The notes beneath the pieces are model-generated. The model was given only the letters and a program-made list of their open reading frames with translations, did not search any database and was not told the origin of the DNA. Below, one piece after another: positions 8,502 through 17,641 of a stretch of DNA of 64,000 nt. A program made the translations under genes and the position numbers. The DNA is from Pontibacter sp. FD36 (GTDB lineage Bacteria; Bacteroidota; Bacteroidia; Cytophagales; Hymenobacteraceae): assembly GCF_015686655.1 (NCBI RefSeq), contig NZ_JADPMP010000010.1, positions 62,001-126,000 of the forward strand, read 5' to 3'. Position 1 is the stretch's first letter. Each line of letters starts with the position of its first letter.

Positions 8502-8864
8502 CTATTTTGGTAGCGGTGCTCCTACAGGTATAGCGCAATCGTGACCTGGCTGACCGTGCGGCGGGTTGGTACCGGCAGCAACAGAACCAGACACTTGTGG
8601 CTGGAAGGCAGGCTGCGGTGCAGTCAATTTAGGCTGTGCCGGCAAATCAAGCGGAGCGCCCACTTCGATGTCGCAGCGGTGACCAGGCTGGCCGTGCGCA
8701 GGATTCAGGGCTACAGTACCCGCTGGAGTAGCTGTTGCAGCGTTCGTGTTAGCTGGCGCGGTAGTTGGCTGGGTTGTAGCTGTTTCAGCTTTTTTATTGT
8801 CTTCTGAGCAAGCGCTAAAACCGATCAGGGCAGCAGCCAGCAGTACGTTAACGGTGGTTTTCAT
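8502..8864 (-). CDS. Small lipoprotein with two His/Cys repeats
   Basis: The 120-residue protein starts MKTTVNVLLAAAL and has a lipobox ending GFSAC, giving a lipidated Cys19. A low-complexity Thr/Ala linker (about 27-50) leads to two near-identical repeats, at 54-72 (NPAHGQPGHRCDIEVGAPL) and at 100-118 (NPPHGQPGHDCAIPVGAPL), the second almost at the C-terminus. Each repeat has two His and one Cys in fixed spacing, so metal or haem binding is a possible role, but this is inference. A longer frame begins 45 bases upstream, but its extra residues would sit before the signal peptide. I know of similar small Bacteroidota lipoproteins without a proven function. Confidence 0.8.
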   Translation of the reverse strand: MKTTVNVLLAAALIGFSACSEDNKKAETATTQPTTAPANTNAATATPAGTVALNPAHGQPGHRCDIEVGAPLDLPAQPKLTAPQPAFQPQVSGSVAAGTNPPHGQPGHDCAIPVGAPLPK

Positions 8865-9254
8865 GCAATGATTTAATAAGGTGTGCGGCCTTCTGCACCT
8901 GCCATCCATTTGGCAGACCAGGGCGCTTTTGTTACAACCGACAAGCTACCAAAAAGGTGCCGCAAAACCAAAATCCATCCGACATACGGTCAATTCTGCC
9001 TGTCTAAAAACTCCTTCTGCGTACCATAACTTTATCACTCCTTTCCGGGTATATTCAGGAAAACCTCTATGCGCTTCCGCCTTTGTCCGGAACACGCGCT
9101 GCCTGACTGCCGTACCCGGACTTGTTAAGGCTGCTCGCATAGCACTTATCCATTACAATAACACATTATAAATCCAGGCCGTATCAGCCAGGCAGCGGTG
9201 CAGAAGGAAACAGGTAACGTCCTTAAGACTTCAGAGCCGTATTTGATTATCGTT

Positions 9255-10313
9255 ATGAACAGACTTCTATTCTTAGACGCTTTAAGGGGCATTGCCGCAC
9301 TCTCAGTGGCCCTTTTCCACTATACTTCCGTTTACCGCAGCCTTTACGGCCACAGCTTCTCCCCTGCTTTCGACTTCGACTACGGTTTGTTTGGGGTGGA
9401 GCTCTTCTTTATGATCTCAGGCTTTGTGATCTTCTTCAGTTTCGACAGGATCAAGAGCGGAAGTGAGTTTCTCTTTAACCGCAGCATCCGGCTTTACCCG
9501 ACTTACTGGTTCAGCATGATCACAACTTTCGTGGTGGTACAAACATTTGGCCTGCCCGGCTTAGAGACCACCTTCACCGACATGCTCGTTAACCTGACCA
9601 TGTTCCAGAAGCTGGCCCGCGTACCAGATGTGGACGGAGTATACTGGTCGCTGTTTTCGGAGTGGATGTTCTACCTGATGATGCTTGGCCTGTTCATGAC
9701 CAATAACCTGAAGCGTATTTTGTGGGTGGGTCCGGTATGGGTGCTGCTGAGCCTGGTGCACAAGTATGGCGTTAGCTTTGGTCCGGTCGGTGCCATCCTG
9801 AACCTATACCATGGCGTGTTCTTCTATGCGGGCATCCTCTTTTACCTGCTTATGAAGCAGCCCGAAAAACGGAACATTGTACTTGCTCACCTGCTCTTCT
9901 GTATCGCCGTGATTGTGGCGATATACCTGCCGGAAGGTCTTCCGCATACGCTCGTGGTTATTTCCTTCTTCGGGGTATTTTACCTGGGGTTGATTGGCAA
10001 GATGGACTTCCTGGTGAACAAGGTGCTGCTCTTCCTGGGCAGTATCTCCTATGCACTCTACCTGATCCACCAGTTTGTAGGTTATGTGATCATCAACGAG
10101 ACGAAACACTTGTTCGGCGATAGCCTGCTGGTGATCGTGCCACCACTTGCCATCACACTTACAGCGGCCTGGCTGATTACAGCCTATGTTGAAAAGCCGG
10201 TCGTAAGCAGACTCAAAAGCTGGTACAAACAACGGTCAGGCCATACTTTGCCACAGGAGAAGAAAGTACCCGTCAGTGGATTTGCTAAGCCCGAAACTGC
10301 CCCTACTAAATAG
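9255..10313 (+). CDS. Acyltransferase 3 family membrane protein
   Basis: The protein (352 residues from this start) opens with RLLFLDALRGIAALSVALFH, the family hallmark, including the Arg and the His needed for activity. About ten hydrophobic helices follow, ending near residue 325 in a short basic tail. The family O-acylates sugars of LPS, capsule or peptidoglycan at the inner membrane. The ATG at 9255 is preferred over a frame opening 57 bases upstream, because the family motif begins within a few residues of it. It stands alone and is not linked to the polysaccharide locus in this window. Confidence 0.9.
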   Translation: MNRLLFLDALRGIAALSVALFHYTSVYRSLYGHSFSPAFDFDYGLFGVELFFMISGFVIFFSFDRIKSGSEFLFNRSIRLYPTYWFSMITTFVVVQTFGLPGLETTFTDMLVNLTMFQKLARVPDVDGVYWSLFSEWMFYLMMLGLFMTNNLKRILWVGPVWVLLSLVHKYGVSFGPVGAILNLYHGVFFYAGILFYLLMKQPEKRNIVLAHLLFCIAVIVAIYLPEGLPHTLVVISFFGVFYLGLIGKMDFLVNKVLLFLGSISYALYLIHQFVGYVIINETKHLFGDSLLVIVPPLAITLTAAWLITAYVEKPVVSRLKSWYKQRSGHTLPQEKKVPVSGFAKPETAPTK

Positions 10314-10329
10314 GTATAGTCGGTCAGAG

Positions 10330-11247
10330 CTAAACTCCAGGCTGGCTATAAGCTACCGCTATTTCTGCACCTAACCGGGCATTGTGCCTGATCAGCGCGA
10401 TATTGGCTTCGAGGCTTTCGCCCTGGCTATGCTCAGCAATATACTTTAATAGAAAAGGAGTAACGGCCTTGCCCTTGATATGCTGCTGTGCGGCGGCGTG
10501 CAAGGCCTGGGTGATATACCATTCCATTTCAGGCGCCGGCACTTCAAACTTTTCAGGTATGGGATTCGCTATCAGTGCAGCTCCATCCAGTCCCAACTCC
10601 CATTTGATGCGTAACAGGCTCGCAATTTCCCGGGCAGAGTCCAGTCGCAGTGGCGAGGCAAAACCGCTCTGGCGGGAGTAAAAGCTGGGGAAGGCATCCT
10701 GGCCGAAAGTAACAACCGGTATCCCTTTCGTCTCAAGATATTCCAGGGTCAGCCCTATATCCAAGATCGACTTCACGCCCGCTGATACCACCGCTACGGA
10801 GGTCTGCCCCATTTCGGTCAGGTCTGCCGAGATATCCATGGTGGTCTCTGCTCCCCTATGCACACCCCCGATCCCGCCTGTAACAAACACCCGTATACCT
10901 GCCATAGCGGCAATGCGCATAGTGGCAGCGACCGTTGTAGCGCCATCGGTTTTCTGACTGATGACGTAAGGCATATCCACCAGGCTCACCTTCCAGACAT
11001 CCTTCGCCTGGCCCAGGTGCTCGATCTGCTGCTTCGTAAGGCCTATGCAGCACTTGCCGTCTAGTATAGCAATGGTAGCAGGTATAGCACCCGCTCCCCG
11101 AACCACCTCCTCAACCTCCAGGGCCGTCTGCACATTTTGCGGGTAAGGCATACCGTGGGCGATGATCGTAGACTCAAGGGCCACGACAGCTTTGCCTTGA
11201 GCCAGGGCCTGCTGCACTTCGGGGAGTATTTGGAGGTAAGGGTTCAT
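10330..11247 (-). CDS. psuG: Pseudouridine-5'-phosphate glycosidase
   Basis: The enzyme splits pseudouridine 5'-phosphate into uracil and ribose 5-phosphate, breaking the C-C glycosidic bond, in RNA turnover. The 305 residues fit the family. Segments typical of it include VALESTIIAHGMPYPQN near 23-39, TGGIGGVHRGAETTMDISADL near 125-145, and the Lys and Asp positions in VSAGVKSILDIG. A partner pseudouridine kinase (psuK) or nucleoside transporter is not adjacent. It converges with the acyltransferase gene with a 16-base gap. Confidence 0.95.
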   Translation of the reverse strand: MNPYLQILPEVQQALAQGKAVVALESTIIAHGMPYPQNVQTALEVEEVVRGAGAIPATIAILDGKCCIGLTKQQIEHLGQAKDVWKVSLVDMPYVISQKTDGATTVAATMRIAAMAGIRVFVTGGIGGVHRGAETTMDISADLTEMGQTSVAVVSAGVKSILDIGLTLEYLETKGIPVVTFGQDAFPSFYSRQSGFASPLRLDSAREIASLLRIKWELGLDGAALIANPIPEKFEVPAPEMEWYITQALHAAAQQHIKGKAVTPFLLKYIAEHSQGESLEANIALIRHNARLGAEIAVAYSQPGV

Positions 11248-11365
11248 GGGGTTGGTGATTCTTTCGCTACGGTTCTTAAAATTGACAGATTAACTCAGAT
11301 CAGTCTTTTATGCTTATACCTGATCGGGTAATCAAGAAATTGGTAAAAACGGCACGTATAGCAAT

Positions 11366-11926
11366 CTAGCGGTTCGTTGTATTGTCTTTGCCCTCGTAAA
11401 TCAGCTGTACCACCCCGGATCTAAACCTGTTTACCTCTTTCAGATCAAGGTTTATTCTTTCTTTCAATTCTTGAAAAAGGGGTTTACCCGCCCCTAAAAC
11501 GGTAGGGTGCACGGAAATCCGGTAAATATCGATTAACCCATGCTGTATAAAAGTTGTTATAAGTTTTGCGCCACCATACAGCCAGATGTCTTTGCCGTCC
11601 TGCTTTTTGATCTCGGCAATCTTTTCGGGTATACCTGAGGAAATAAAAGTGACATCTCCGTCCTGTTGCTCTTTGCTGGTGAAAACCACCTTCTTCTTAG
11701 AATGAACAGCCGTCCAGATGGCCTTCTCCGTTTCGCTTGCGTTGGGTTCTGGCTCAAAGTTGCCCCACATCTCATAGCTCACCCGGCCATAGAGTATGGT
11801 GTCTATACCTGCCAGAAAGCCTTGGAAGTCCATGTCCTCATCCATGACACACCAATCGACTTCGCCATTCGGTCCTTCAATGTATCCGTCGAGGGTTATA
11901 GCCAGGTCTAAAATTACTTTTCGCAT
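11366..11926 (-). CDS. Dihydrofolate reductase / RibD C-terminal family protein
   Basis: The protein (186 residues from ATG at 11926) starts MRKVILDLAITLDGYIEGPNG and carries DTILYGRVSYEMW and DIWLYGGAKLITTFIQHGLID, typical of the YyaP/YwjB group of RibD-C-like reductases. These bind NADPH, but most have no known substrate. The six residues before this ATG are not part of the conserved fold. It is cytoplasmic and not in an obvious operon. Confidence 0.88.
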   Translation of the reverse strand: MRKVILDLAITLDGYIEGPNGEVDWCVMDEDMDFQGFLAGIDTILYGRVSYEMWGNFEPEPNASETEKAIWTAVHSKKKVVFTSKEQQDGDVTFISSGIPEKIAEIKKQDGKDIWLYGGAKLITTFIQHGLIDIYRISVHPTVLGAGKPLFQELKERINLDLKEVNRFRSGVVQLIYEGKDNTTNR

Positions 11927-12011
11927 AGGTTGGAGGTGTTGCACTATGTTGGGTAAGGCTATTTAAAGTGAACGTGCTTAGCTACTTTATAGGTGTTGTT
12001 GGCAGCTGTGT

Positions 12012-12890
12012 CTATTTTCTTTTGTTTCTTGACGAGATTTCAGGTACACTATTTCCAGGTCTTAGTTCTGTAACTATACTTGCTTGAGGGTAATATCTTT
12101 TAATCAAATGTCTAACAGGAGTCCCAGTCTCTTTACTTTCATTAAAAAGATTTTCGAGAGTTTCTTCAGACATTGTTTCACCTTCAGGCATTTGTATTAA
12201 GGTACTTGTGTGGAAAGGTGCATTATCCCAATCATCGGTTCTCTTCATTAAACTATCAACCTCTTCTAAGAATTCTTCATCTTCCAAAATAGACATTCCT
12301 GCTCCATAAGTATTTTTCCACAATACCTTGTCGGAAGCTTCTTCAACTAATCTAAACATAAAAACATCTTGGTCAGACAAAGGAATATGAAAGTCGTTGA
12401 ATTTTAGAAAAACGTATCCATCAACTGTCATTTGGAGATGGAAATGTGGGAAGTCAGCATTTTTTGAGTTAGAGTGTCCTTGCCTGTCTGTTTTTCCAAT
12501 ATTTATTGACCATTCAATATTTTTATATCTCACAGTATATTCTGTGATTTTGGCGGGGTTCATTTCATCTTTTAAATCATTGATGTTTTTTAGTGGAACT
12601 TCAAGATTTGCAATCCACCTGATATAACTGTCAAATTGAAAAAAACCAATTGGTTGAACCAAGTATTTCTCAAAGTGCTTCTTCTTGATTCCTTTAGGTT
12701 TTAGAAACCAGTGGAAGCAAGGATTACTTTCCTCAAAAAAATCGAGAGGTTGGGTACAAAGTGAACAGATTCCCTTTTTATAAGCTGCCTTAAATTCTTC
12801 GTATACCTTCCGATTTTCTTCAAGCTGCCGCTTATTTCCTTCTTCAATTTGTTCAGGAGTTAAGCTGTCAATGAATTCTCTTATATTCAT
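12012..12890 (-). CDS. Unrecognised AT-rich orphan gene; Cys/His cluster and HIT-like HxH motif
   Basis: I do not recognise the 292-residue protein. It has an N-terminal Lys/Glu-rich helix, then C42-x2-C45 followed by C58-x-H60, which could form a zinc site. A segment INIGKTDRQGHSNSK then ADFPHFHLQM follows, with H149 and H151. The last part resembles the phi-H-phi-H motif of HIT-superfamily nucleotide hydrolases and transferases, and some HIT proteins do carry a Cys pair at the N-terminus. The C-terminal third is acidic and looks soluble. Base composition is distinctly more AT-rich than its neighbours, which suggests recent transfer. It stands alone. Confidence 0.7.
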   Translation of the reverse strand: MNIREFIDSLTPEQIEEGNKRQLEENRKVYEEFKAAYKKGICSLCTQPLDFFEESNPCFHWFLKPKGIKKKHFEKYLVQPIGFFQFDSYIRWIANLEVPLKNINDLKDEMNPAKITEYTVRYKNIEWSINIGKTDRQGHSNSKNADFPHFHLQMTVDGYVFLKFNDFHIPLSDQDVFMFRLVEEASDKVLWKNTYGAGMSILEDEEFLEEVDSLMKRTDDWDNAPFHTSTLIQMPEGETMSEETLENLFNESKETGTPVRHLIKRYYPQASIVTELRPGNSVPEISSRNKRK

Positions 12891-13080
12891 TTTTTATTAC
12901 ATTACTGCTAGCAGGAGTACCTACTCCTACTATCTGAACTATGTGTGGAATTAGAAAGCCGTTAACAGAAGACCTCCTTCCATCACAGGTATAGCATTAA
13001 GCTAATATAACATATATTTACCGAAAGTCTTATCGGCACACGCCATTTTTAAAGTATAGCTAACAGACTAACATAAAACA

Positions 13081-13112
13081 AAAAAGGCCCCGGATCTCTC
13101 CGAGGCCTTTCA
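13081..13112 (-). terminator. Rho-independent terminator of rpsA
   Basis: AGGCCCCGG and CCGAGGCCT pair with one bulge around TCTCT. On the minus strand the stem is followed by a T-run (the complement of the A-run at 13076-13085). It lies about 20 bases after the stop. Confidence 0.85.
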
Positions 13113-13131
13113 TTATAGGACAAACTTAGTA

Positions 13132-15018
13132 CTAAGCGTTGTTCTCTTCTTCAGCAGACTCGTCATCAGAACCTTTTGCCTTTTTAGCAGCAGCAGCTTC
13201 CAACTTCTTCACGCCAGCTTCTTTCTCGTTCTCCAGCATCTGCTCTTTCAGGGCAGAAAGTGCGTCCAGGTCACCCAAGGTAGACTTGTTCTCAGCTTCT
13301 TTCTGAACTTTTGGAGCTTTCTCCTTCTTCTCACCACCGGCAGCAGGTGCAGCTTTCTTAGTGGCCTTCGCGATACGTGCGTTGTCAGCCTCAGAGTAAG
13401 TAGCAGTGTGCGACAGGATGATCTTACGGTCGTCCTTAGAGAATTCAGTTACACGGAAGTCAAGGCTCTCACCAGCTTCTACCTGTGAACCGTCTTCTTT
13501 CTGCAGACCTTTAGGGAATGAGAAACCTTCGATGCCGTATGGCAGCTCCAGTGTAGCGCCTCTGTCTGACTTCTCAAGTACAGTAGCTTTGTGTACTGAA
13601 CCTACGTTGAATACAGACTCGAACGTATCCCAAGGGTTCTCCTCCAGCTGCTTGTGACCAAGAGCAAGTCTTCTGTTAGCTACGTCAAGCTCCAGAACAA
13701 CTACGTCGAGGTTTTCACCAACTTTCACGAACTCAGATGGGTGCTTGATCTTCTTAGTCCAAGACAGGTCAGATACGTGTACCAGGCCATCAACACCTTC
13801 TTCCAGCTCCAGGAACAGACCGAAGTTTGTCAGGTTACGAACTACGCCAGTGTGCTTCGTGCCAACTGCATATTTCGTGATAACATCTTCCTTCGTCCAT
13901 GGATCTTCAGTAAGCTGCTTGATACCAAGTGACATCTTACGCTCTTCGCGGTCAAGTGTCAATACAACTGCCTCAACCTCGTCGCCTTGCTTGATGAAGT
14001 CTTGTGGGTTGCGCAGGTGCTGTGACCATGACATTTCAGAAACGTGGATCAGACCTTCAACGCCTGGCATCAGCTCAAGGAATGCGCCGTAGTCAGCTAC
14101 GTTAACGATCTTACCTTTTACTCTAGAACCAACTTCAATTTCAGCTGGAAGAGCATCCCATGGGTGCGGAGTAAGCTGCTTCATGCCAAGAGAGATACGC
14201 TTCTTGTCATCATCGAAGTCAAGCACTACCACGTTCACCTTCTGGTCAAGGTTCAATACTTCTTCTGGGTGATTAATACGTCCCCAAGAGATATCTGTGA
14301 TGTGAAGCAGACCGTCTACGCCACCAAGGTCGATGAACACACCGAAGTTTGTCATGTTCTTGATAACACCTTCCAGAACCTGACCTTTTTCCAGGTTGTT
14401 CAGGATGGCTGCACGCTGCTGCTCCAGGTCTTTCTCGATAAGTACTTTGTGAGATACAACCACGTTGTCGAAAGCGGCGTTGATTTTCACAACTTTCACT
14501 TCCATTTTCTTACCAACGAACACGTCGAAGTCACGGATCGGCTTCACGTCGATCTGAGAACCTGGCAAGAAGGCTTCAACACCGTAGAGGTCCATGATCA
14601 GACCACCTTTGGTTCTTCTCTTCACTACACCCTCCAGAACGTTGTCGTTCTCAAGTGCGTCATAGATCTTAGCCCAGGCAGATACAATCTTCGCTTTCTT
14701 GCGAGAAAGGATCAGCTGACCGTTCGGGTCTTCCTGGTCTTCGATGAATACTTCAACCTCGTCACCAACTTTCAGTTCAGGAAGATCTCTGAATTCTGAA
14801 ACTGGCACCAGGCCGTCAGATTTGAAACCGATGTTCAGGATCACGTCACGATCAGTGATGCCTACCACGATTCCTTTAACAACCTCCTGCTCCTGTACGG
14901 TAGTCAGGGTGTCGTCATACATTTTTTCCATTTCAGCGCGCTCTTCTTTGCTGTAGCCGCCACCGAAACCTTGAGACTCAAACTTGTCCCAATCGAAATT
15001 TTCTGGAGAATTACTCAT
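13132..15018 (-). CDS. rpsA: 30S ribosomal protein S1
   Basis: S1 binds mRNA on the 30S subunit and helps initiation. The 628 residues hold six S1 (OB-fold) repeats between about 40 and 550. The third to fifth are the clearest: NFGVFIDLGGVDGLLHITDI, YGAFLELMPGVEGLIHVSEM and NFGLFLELEEGVDGLVHVSD. A Lys/Ala/Glu-rich tail follows from about 555. It contains no copy of the AGGTATA motif that is frequent elsewhere. Codon use is typical of a highly expressed gene. It is flanked by a terminator and a leader of about 100 bases. Confidence 0.97.
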   Translation of the reverse strand: MSNSPENFDWDKFESQGFGGGYSKEERAEMEKMYDDTLTTVQEQEVVKGIVVGITDRDVILNIGFKSDGLVPVSEFRDLPELKVGDEVEVFIEDQEDPNGQLILSRKKAKIVSAWAKIYDALENDNVLEGVVKRRTKGGLIMDLYGVEAFLPGSQIDVKPIRDFDVFVGKKMEVKVVKINAAFDNVVVSHKVLIEKDLEQQRAAILNNLEKGQVLEGVIKNMTNFGVFIDLGGVDGLLHITDISWGRINHPEEVLNLDQKVNVVVLDFDDDKKRISLGMKQLTPHPWDALPAEIEVGSRVKGKIVNVADYGAFLELMPGVEGLIHVSEMSWSQHLRNPQDFIKQGDEVEAVVLTLDREERKMSLGIKQLTEDPWTKEDVITKYAVGTKHTGVVRNLTNFGLFLELEEGVDGLVHVSDLSWTKKIKHPSEFVKVGENLDVVVLELDVANRRLALGHKQLEENPWDTFESVFNVGSVHKATVLEKSDRGATLELPYGIEGFSFPKGLQKEDGSQVEAGESLDFRVTEFSKDDRKIILSHTATYSEADNARIAKATKKAAPAAGGEKKEKAPKVQKEAENKSTLGDLDALSALKEQMLENEKEAGVKKLEAAAAKKAKGSDDESAEEENNA

Positions 15019-15127
15019 AATGTTTTACTGCTCTGGAGAAGCCACCGACTTAGAGCAATAGGCCGGTTTGGTTTGGTTTTACATTTCCCCGAACGCAGTG
15101 CCGGGGCCATTCACTCGAATGAAGGGG

Positions 15128-15135
15128 CAAAAGTA
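15128..15135 (-). promoter_or_regulatory. Possible -7 element for rpsA
   Basis: On the minus strand TACTTTTG matches TAnnTTTG, about 110 bases before the rpsA start. The intervening leader contains a hairpin CCCCG / CGGGG near 15087-15107, which might be a regulatory structure. No clear -33 TTG was found. Confidence 0.35.
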
Positions 15136-15139
15136 AGGA

Positions 15140-15561
15140 ATACTTAGAAATAATGCTAGTATATAGAAGAGATTTTGCAAAAGAAACGACAGGTGTAAGT
15201 GCTTGATACAGAAGGCACACGTCCCTGTATCTACTTCATCACTCACCTACCACAGCAGCAGGTATAGCTCTACCCTTAGTCAGCCAACAGCCATTCATCT
15301 ATCCTATCAATTTAACAAAACCAAGACAGACGCTGACCGAGTTACAGGTAGAGATTATCTTAGTGCTTCCTCCTTATAGGTATACAGAATAGTTAAAACA
15401 GTCGGAAGCCCCCTTATTCTAGTGGAAAATCCATCCTGATCAAGCAGAAGCAAGCAGCACAATTTAGCATCTTCAACTTATCATACAGACACTAACACAG
15501 CACAACCTGATGATTAACATCTTATCAAAAACTAACTAAATATATTAGCAACCATATATTA
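15140..15561. other. Gene-free spacer upstream of rpsA
   Basis: About 420 AT-leaning bases lie between the rpsA leader and the stop of the HNH gene. AGGTATA motifs occur near 15259 and 15378. I see no ORF, tRNA or strong hairpin in it. Confidence 0.5.
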
Positions 15562-16074
15562 CTACTTCTTGGCTATCTTCAGGTAGATCTGCCAGTCCTC
15601 ATTAGAGTCGTTCAGGTGCTGTTGCAGGAAGGTATAGAGGGAGGGTCTGGAGGGGTGGCGGTGCAGCTTGAGGCCGGCTTCTTCGGGGGTTCGGTCGCCT
15701 TTGCGAGAATTGCACCTGGAGCAGGCCGTGACGATATTCTGCCAACTGGTCTCCCCTCCCCTGGAGCGTGGTAAGAGGTGGTCCAGGGTCAGGTTACGGG
15801 AAGTACCGCAGTACTGGCAAAGGAAGTTGTCGCGACGCAGCACATTGTGCCTGCTGAGGGCTATACCGTAGTATGGCACCTTCACGTAGCGTTGCAGCCG
15901 GATGACAGAAGGAACAGGATAAGAAGTGCTGACCGTACGCAAAACAGCGCCATTGGCTTTAGAAATAAGCTCTGCCTTTTCGAGATAGACAAGCAAAAAG
16001 GCCTTGGTCACCGTGCAGACGGCGATTGCGCTGAAGTCTTGGTTCAATATCAGCACTTTGTCTCTCATGACCAT
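15562..16074 (-). CDS. HNH endonuclease family protein
   Basis: The 170-residue protein has the HNH core CQYCGTSRNLTLDHLLPRS, then NIVTACSRCNSRKGDRTPEE: two CxxC zinc pairs around the DH and N residues. The N-terminal DKVLILNQDFSAIAVCTV is shared by a widespread bacterial family. Its cellular role is unclear; it is not next to restriction genes. It is probably cotranscribed with the NlpC/P60 gene 77 bases upstream. ATG at residue 3 is an alternative start. Confidence 0.9.
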   Translation of the reverse strand: MVMRDKVLILNQDFSAIAVCTVTKAFLLVYLEKAELISKANGAVLRTVSTSYPVPSVIRLQRYVKVPYYGIALSRHNVLRRDNFLCQYCGTSRNLTLDHLLPRSRGGETSWQNIVTACSRCNSRKGDRTPEEAGLKLHRHPSRPSLYTFLQQHLNDSNEDWQIYLKIAKK

Positions 16075-16151
16075 TCTTTGAACTTTTGCTATAGCTTCTA
16101 CGAGAATTAACCAACTCGTTATAGCCTAAGTTCAAAGAAAAATGCTGAGAA

Positions 16152-16928
16152 TCAGGAAAAAATGCGCTTGATGATACGTAGTTTATGGGAGTAACGCTTG
16201 CGCTCGGCATTGTAAATACCATTGTGGTCGAGGGTGTCGATGCGGATCTCGCCATGGGCGTGCATGATCTGCTGCCCTTCCAGCATGATGCCTACGTGGG
16301 TAATACGACCTTCTTCGTTGGCGAAATAAGCCAGATCGCCTGGTTGAGTCTGCGTAGCAAAGTGCACTTCATCGCCCACCGCTACCTGCTGGCTCGCGTC
16401 ACGTGGCAATTGATAGCCGCAAAGGCCGTATACCTGCTGCGTAAAGCCCGAACAGTCGATCCCGAACATAGACTTACCACCCCACAGATAGGGCGCTTTC
16501 AGGAAGCCCATGGCCAGTTTGGCAAGCTGAGCCGTTGTAACCAGTACAGCAGGGTTCGTGGCCCGGCCGCTGTACTGATAGCTTTGACCATCAATACGCA
16601 GGCTCATGCCGTCAAAAAAGGGCAGGTAAGCCCCTATCCCTACCGGAATACGCATATCGGAACTGCTCACCACCTGCACAATATCCAAAGCCCTAGGGTG
16701 CTGCGCCGCCTTCCACTCACTGTAGTAACTCGCGGAGACTGACACATACTGCTTATAGTCTATCCAGCCGATATATCCATCCGAAGCCAGTTTCACCTGC
16801 ACCCAGTTTTCTTGCTTGCTGAGCACCTCCAGACACTCCCCAAAGAGCACCTGTGTCACCATTTCCGCCTTGTCAGAAGGCTCAGCGCGCATCGGCACCA
16901 GACTGAGCATGCATATTCCGTAGTCCAT
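16152..16928 (-). CDS. C40 (NlpC/P60) peptidase with SH3-like domain
   Basis: From ATG at 16928 the protein is 258 residues. An SH3-like domain (about 1-62, ending GWIDYKQY) precedes the NlpC/P60 domain with Cys159 in FGIDCSGF, His211 in ITHVGIM and a His in IMHAHG (223 or 225). Such enzymes cut D-Glu-diamino acid bonds in peptidoglycan peptides. The frame opens 69 bases further upstream, but that part is low-complexity and lies in repeat DNA. No signal peptide is visible from this start, so it may act in the cytoplasm on recycled peptides. Confidence 0.9.
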   Translation of the reverse strand: MDYGICMLSLVPMRAEPSDKAEMVTQVLFGECLEVLSKQENWVQVKLASDGYIGWIDYKQYVSVSASYYSEWKAAQHPRALDIVQVVSSSDMRIPVGIGAYLPFFDGMSLRIDGQSYQYSGRATNPAVLVTTAQLAKLAMGFLKAPYLWGGKSMFGIDCSGFTQQVYGLCGYQLPRDASQQVAVGDEVHFATQTQPGDLAYFANEEGRITHVGIMLEGQQIMHAHGEIRIDTLDHNGIYNAERKRYSHKLRIIKRIFS

Positions 16929-17166
16929 TTTTGATTGAGTGAGTTGGTGAATGCCTGAGTTAGTGATTTTTGAATGAGTAGTTGAGTGATCTGGCAATTA
17001 TTGACTGAGCGGATGGGTGATTCATGCTGGTGATTGAATAAATTTCTTGATTGTAGACCTTGTAGGAGCTTCTTTTCCAACGAAAAATATCAAACACCCA
17101 CCTAACCAATTGCAAATTCAAAATTAAAAATCACTCATTTACCAACTCACTCATTCACTCAATTCC
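16929..17166. repeat. Low-complexity spacer with GATTGAGTGAGTT-like strings
   Basis: Strings such as TTGATTGAGTGAGTTGG (near 16931), TGAGTAGTTGAGTG, and the reverse form CAACTCACTCATTCACTC (near 17143) recur, with another at 18045-18062. They flank smpB and its neighbour on both sides. No gene is visible. Confidence 0.45.
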
Positions 17167-17640
17167 CTAATATCCACTTCGGTCAAGTTCGCGTTTTATG
17201 TCCTTTGCCTTGATGTCTTCCCGCTTGTCGTGCAGCTTCTTACCGCGTGCCAGTGCAACCTCTACTTTAGCGAATCCGCGTTCGCTGATGAACATCCGCG
17301 TTGGTATCATTGTCACGCCTTGCTCCTGCACGCCCTTCTCCAGTTTCTTGAGTTCGCTCTTGTTTACGAGGAGTTTGCGCACGCGCATCGGCTCGTGGTT
17401 AAAGTGCGTACCTTCCGTGTAGGTGGAGATATGCACGTTGTGCAGGTATAGCTCGCCGTTGTGCAGCACGCAGTAGCCGTCCTGCAGGTTTACCTGGCCT
17501 TCCCGGATCGATTTGATCTCGGTGCCTTTGAGCATGATGCCTGCCGTATACTTGTCCAGAAACTGGTACTCAAAAGAAGCCCTGCGGTTCTGGATGTTGA
17601 CGTGCTTCTTGATTCTGTCTTTATCTTTTGCTTTCGTCAT
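17167..17640 (-). CDS. smpB: SsrA-binding protein SmpB
   Basis: SmpB brings tmRNA to stalled ribosomes for trans-translation. The 157 residues fit the family. The conserved parts are NRRASFEYQFLDKYTAGIML, GTEIKSIREGQVNLQDGYC and the C-terminal KLHDKREDIKAKD tail that enters the decoding centre. It starts 1 base after the stop of the thioesterase gene, so the two form an operon. Confidence 0.96.
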   Translation of the reverse strand: MTKAKDKDRIKKHVNIQNRRASFEYQFLDKYTAGIMLKGTEIKSIREGQVNLQDGYCVLHNGELYLHNVHISTYTEGTHFNHEPMRVRKLLVNKSELKKLEKGVQEQGVTMIPTRMFISERGFAKVEVALARGKKLHDKREDIKAKDIKRELDRSGY

Positions 17641-17641
17641 G

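Noticed and set aside
8881-9200. Small frames (about 64-96 codons) in the divergent spacer before the acyltransferase
   Set aside because: Neither strand shows a recognisable domain or signal peptide; the region more likely holds the two promoters.
14044-14799. Long open frame (251 codons) on the plus strand opposite rpsA
   Set aside because: It is the mirror of a highly expressed, codon-biased gene with six clear S1 domains; its translation shows no domain.
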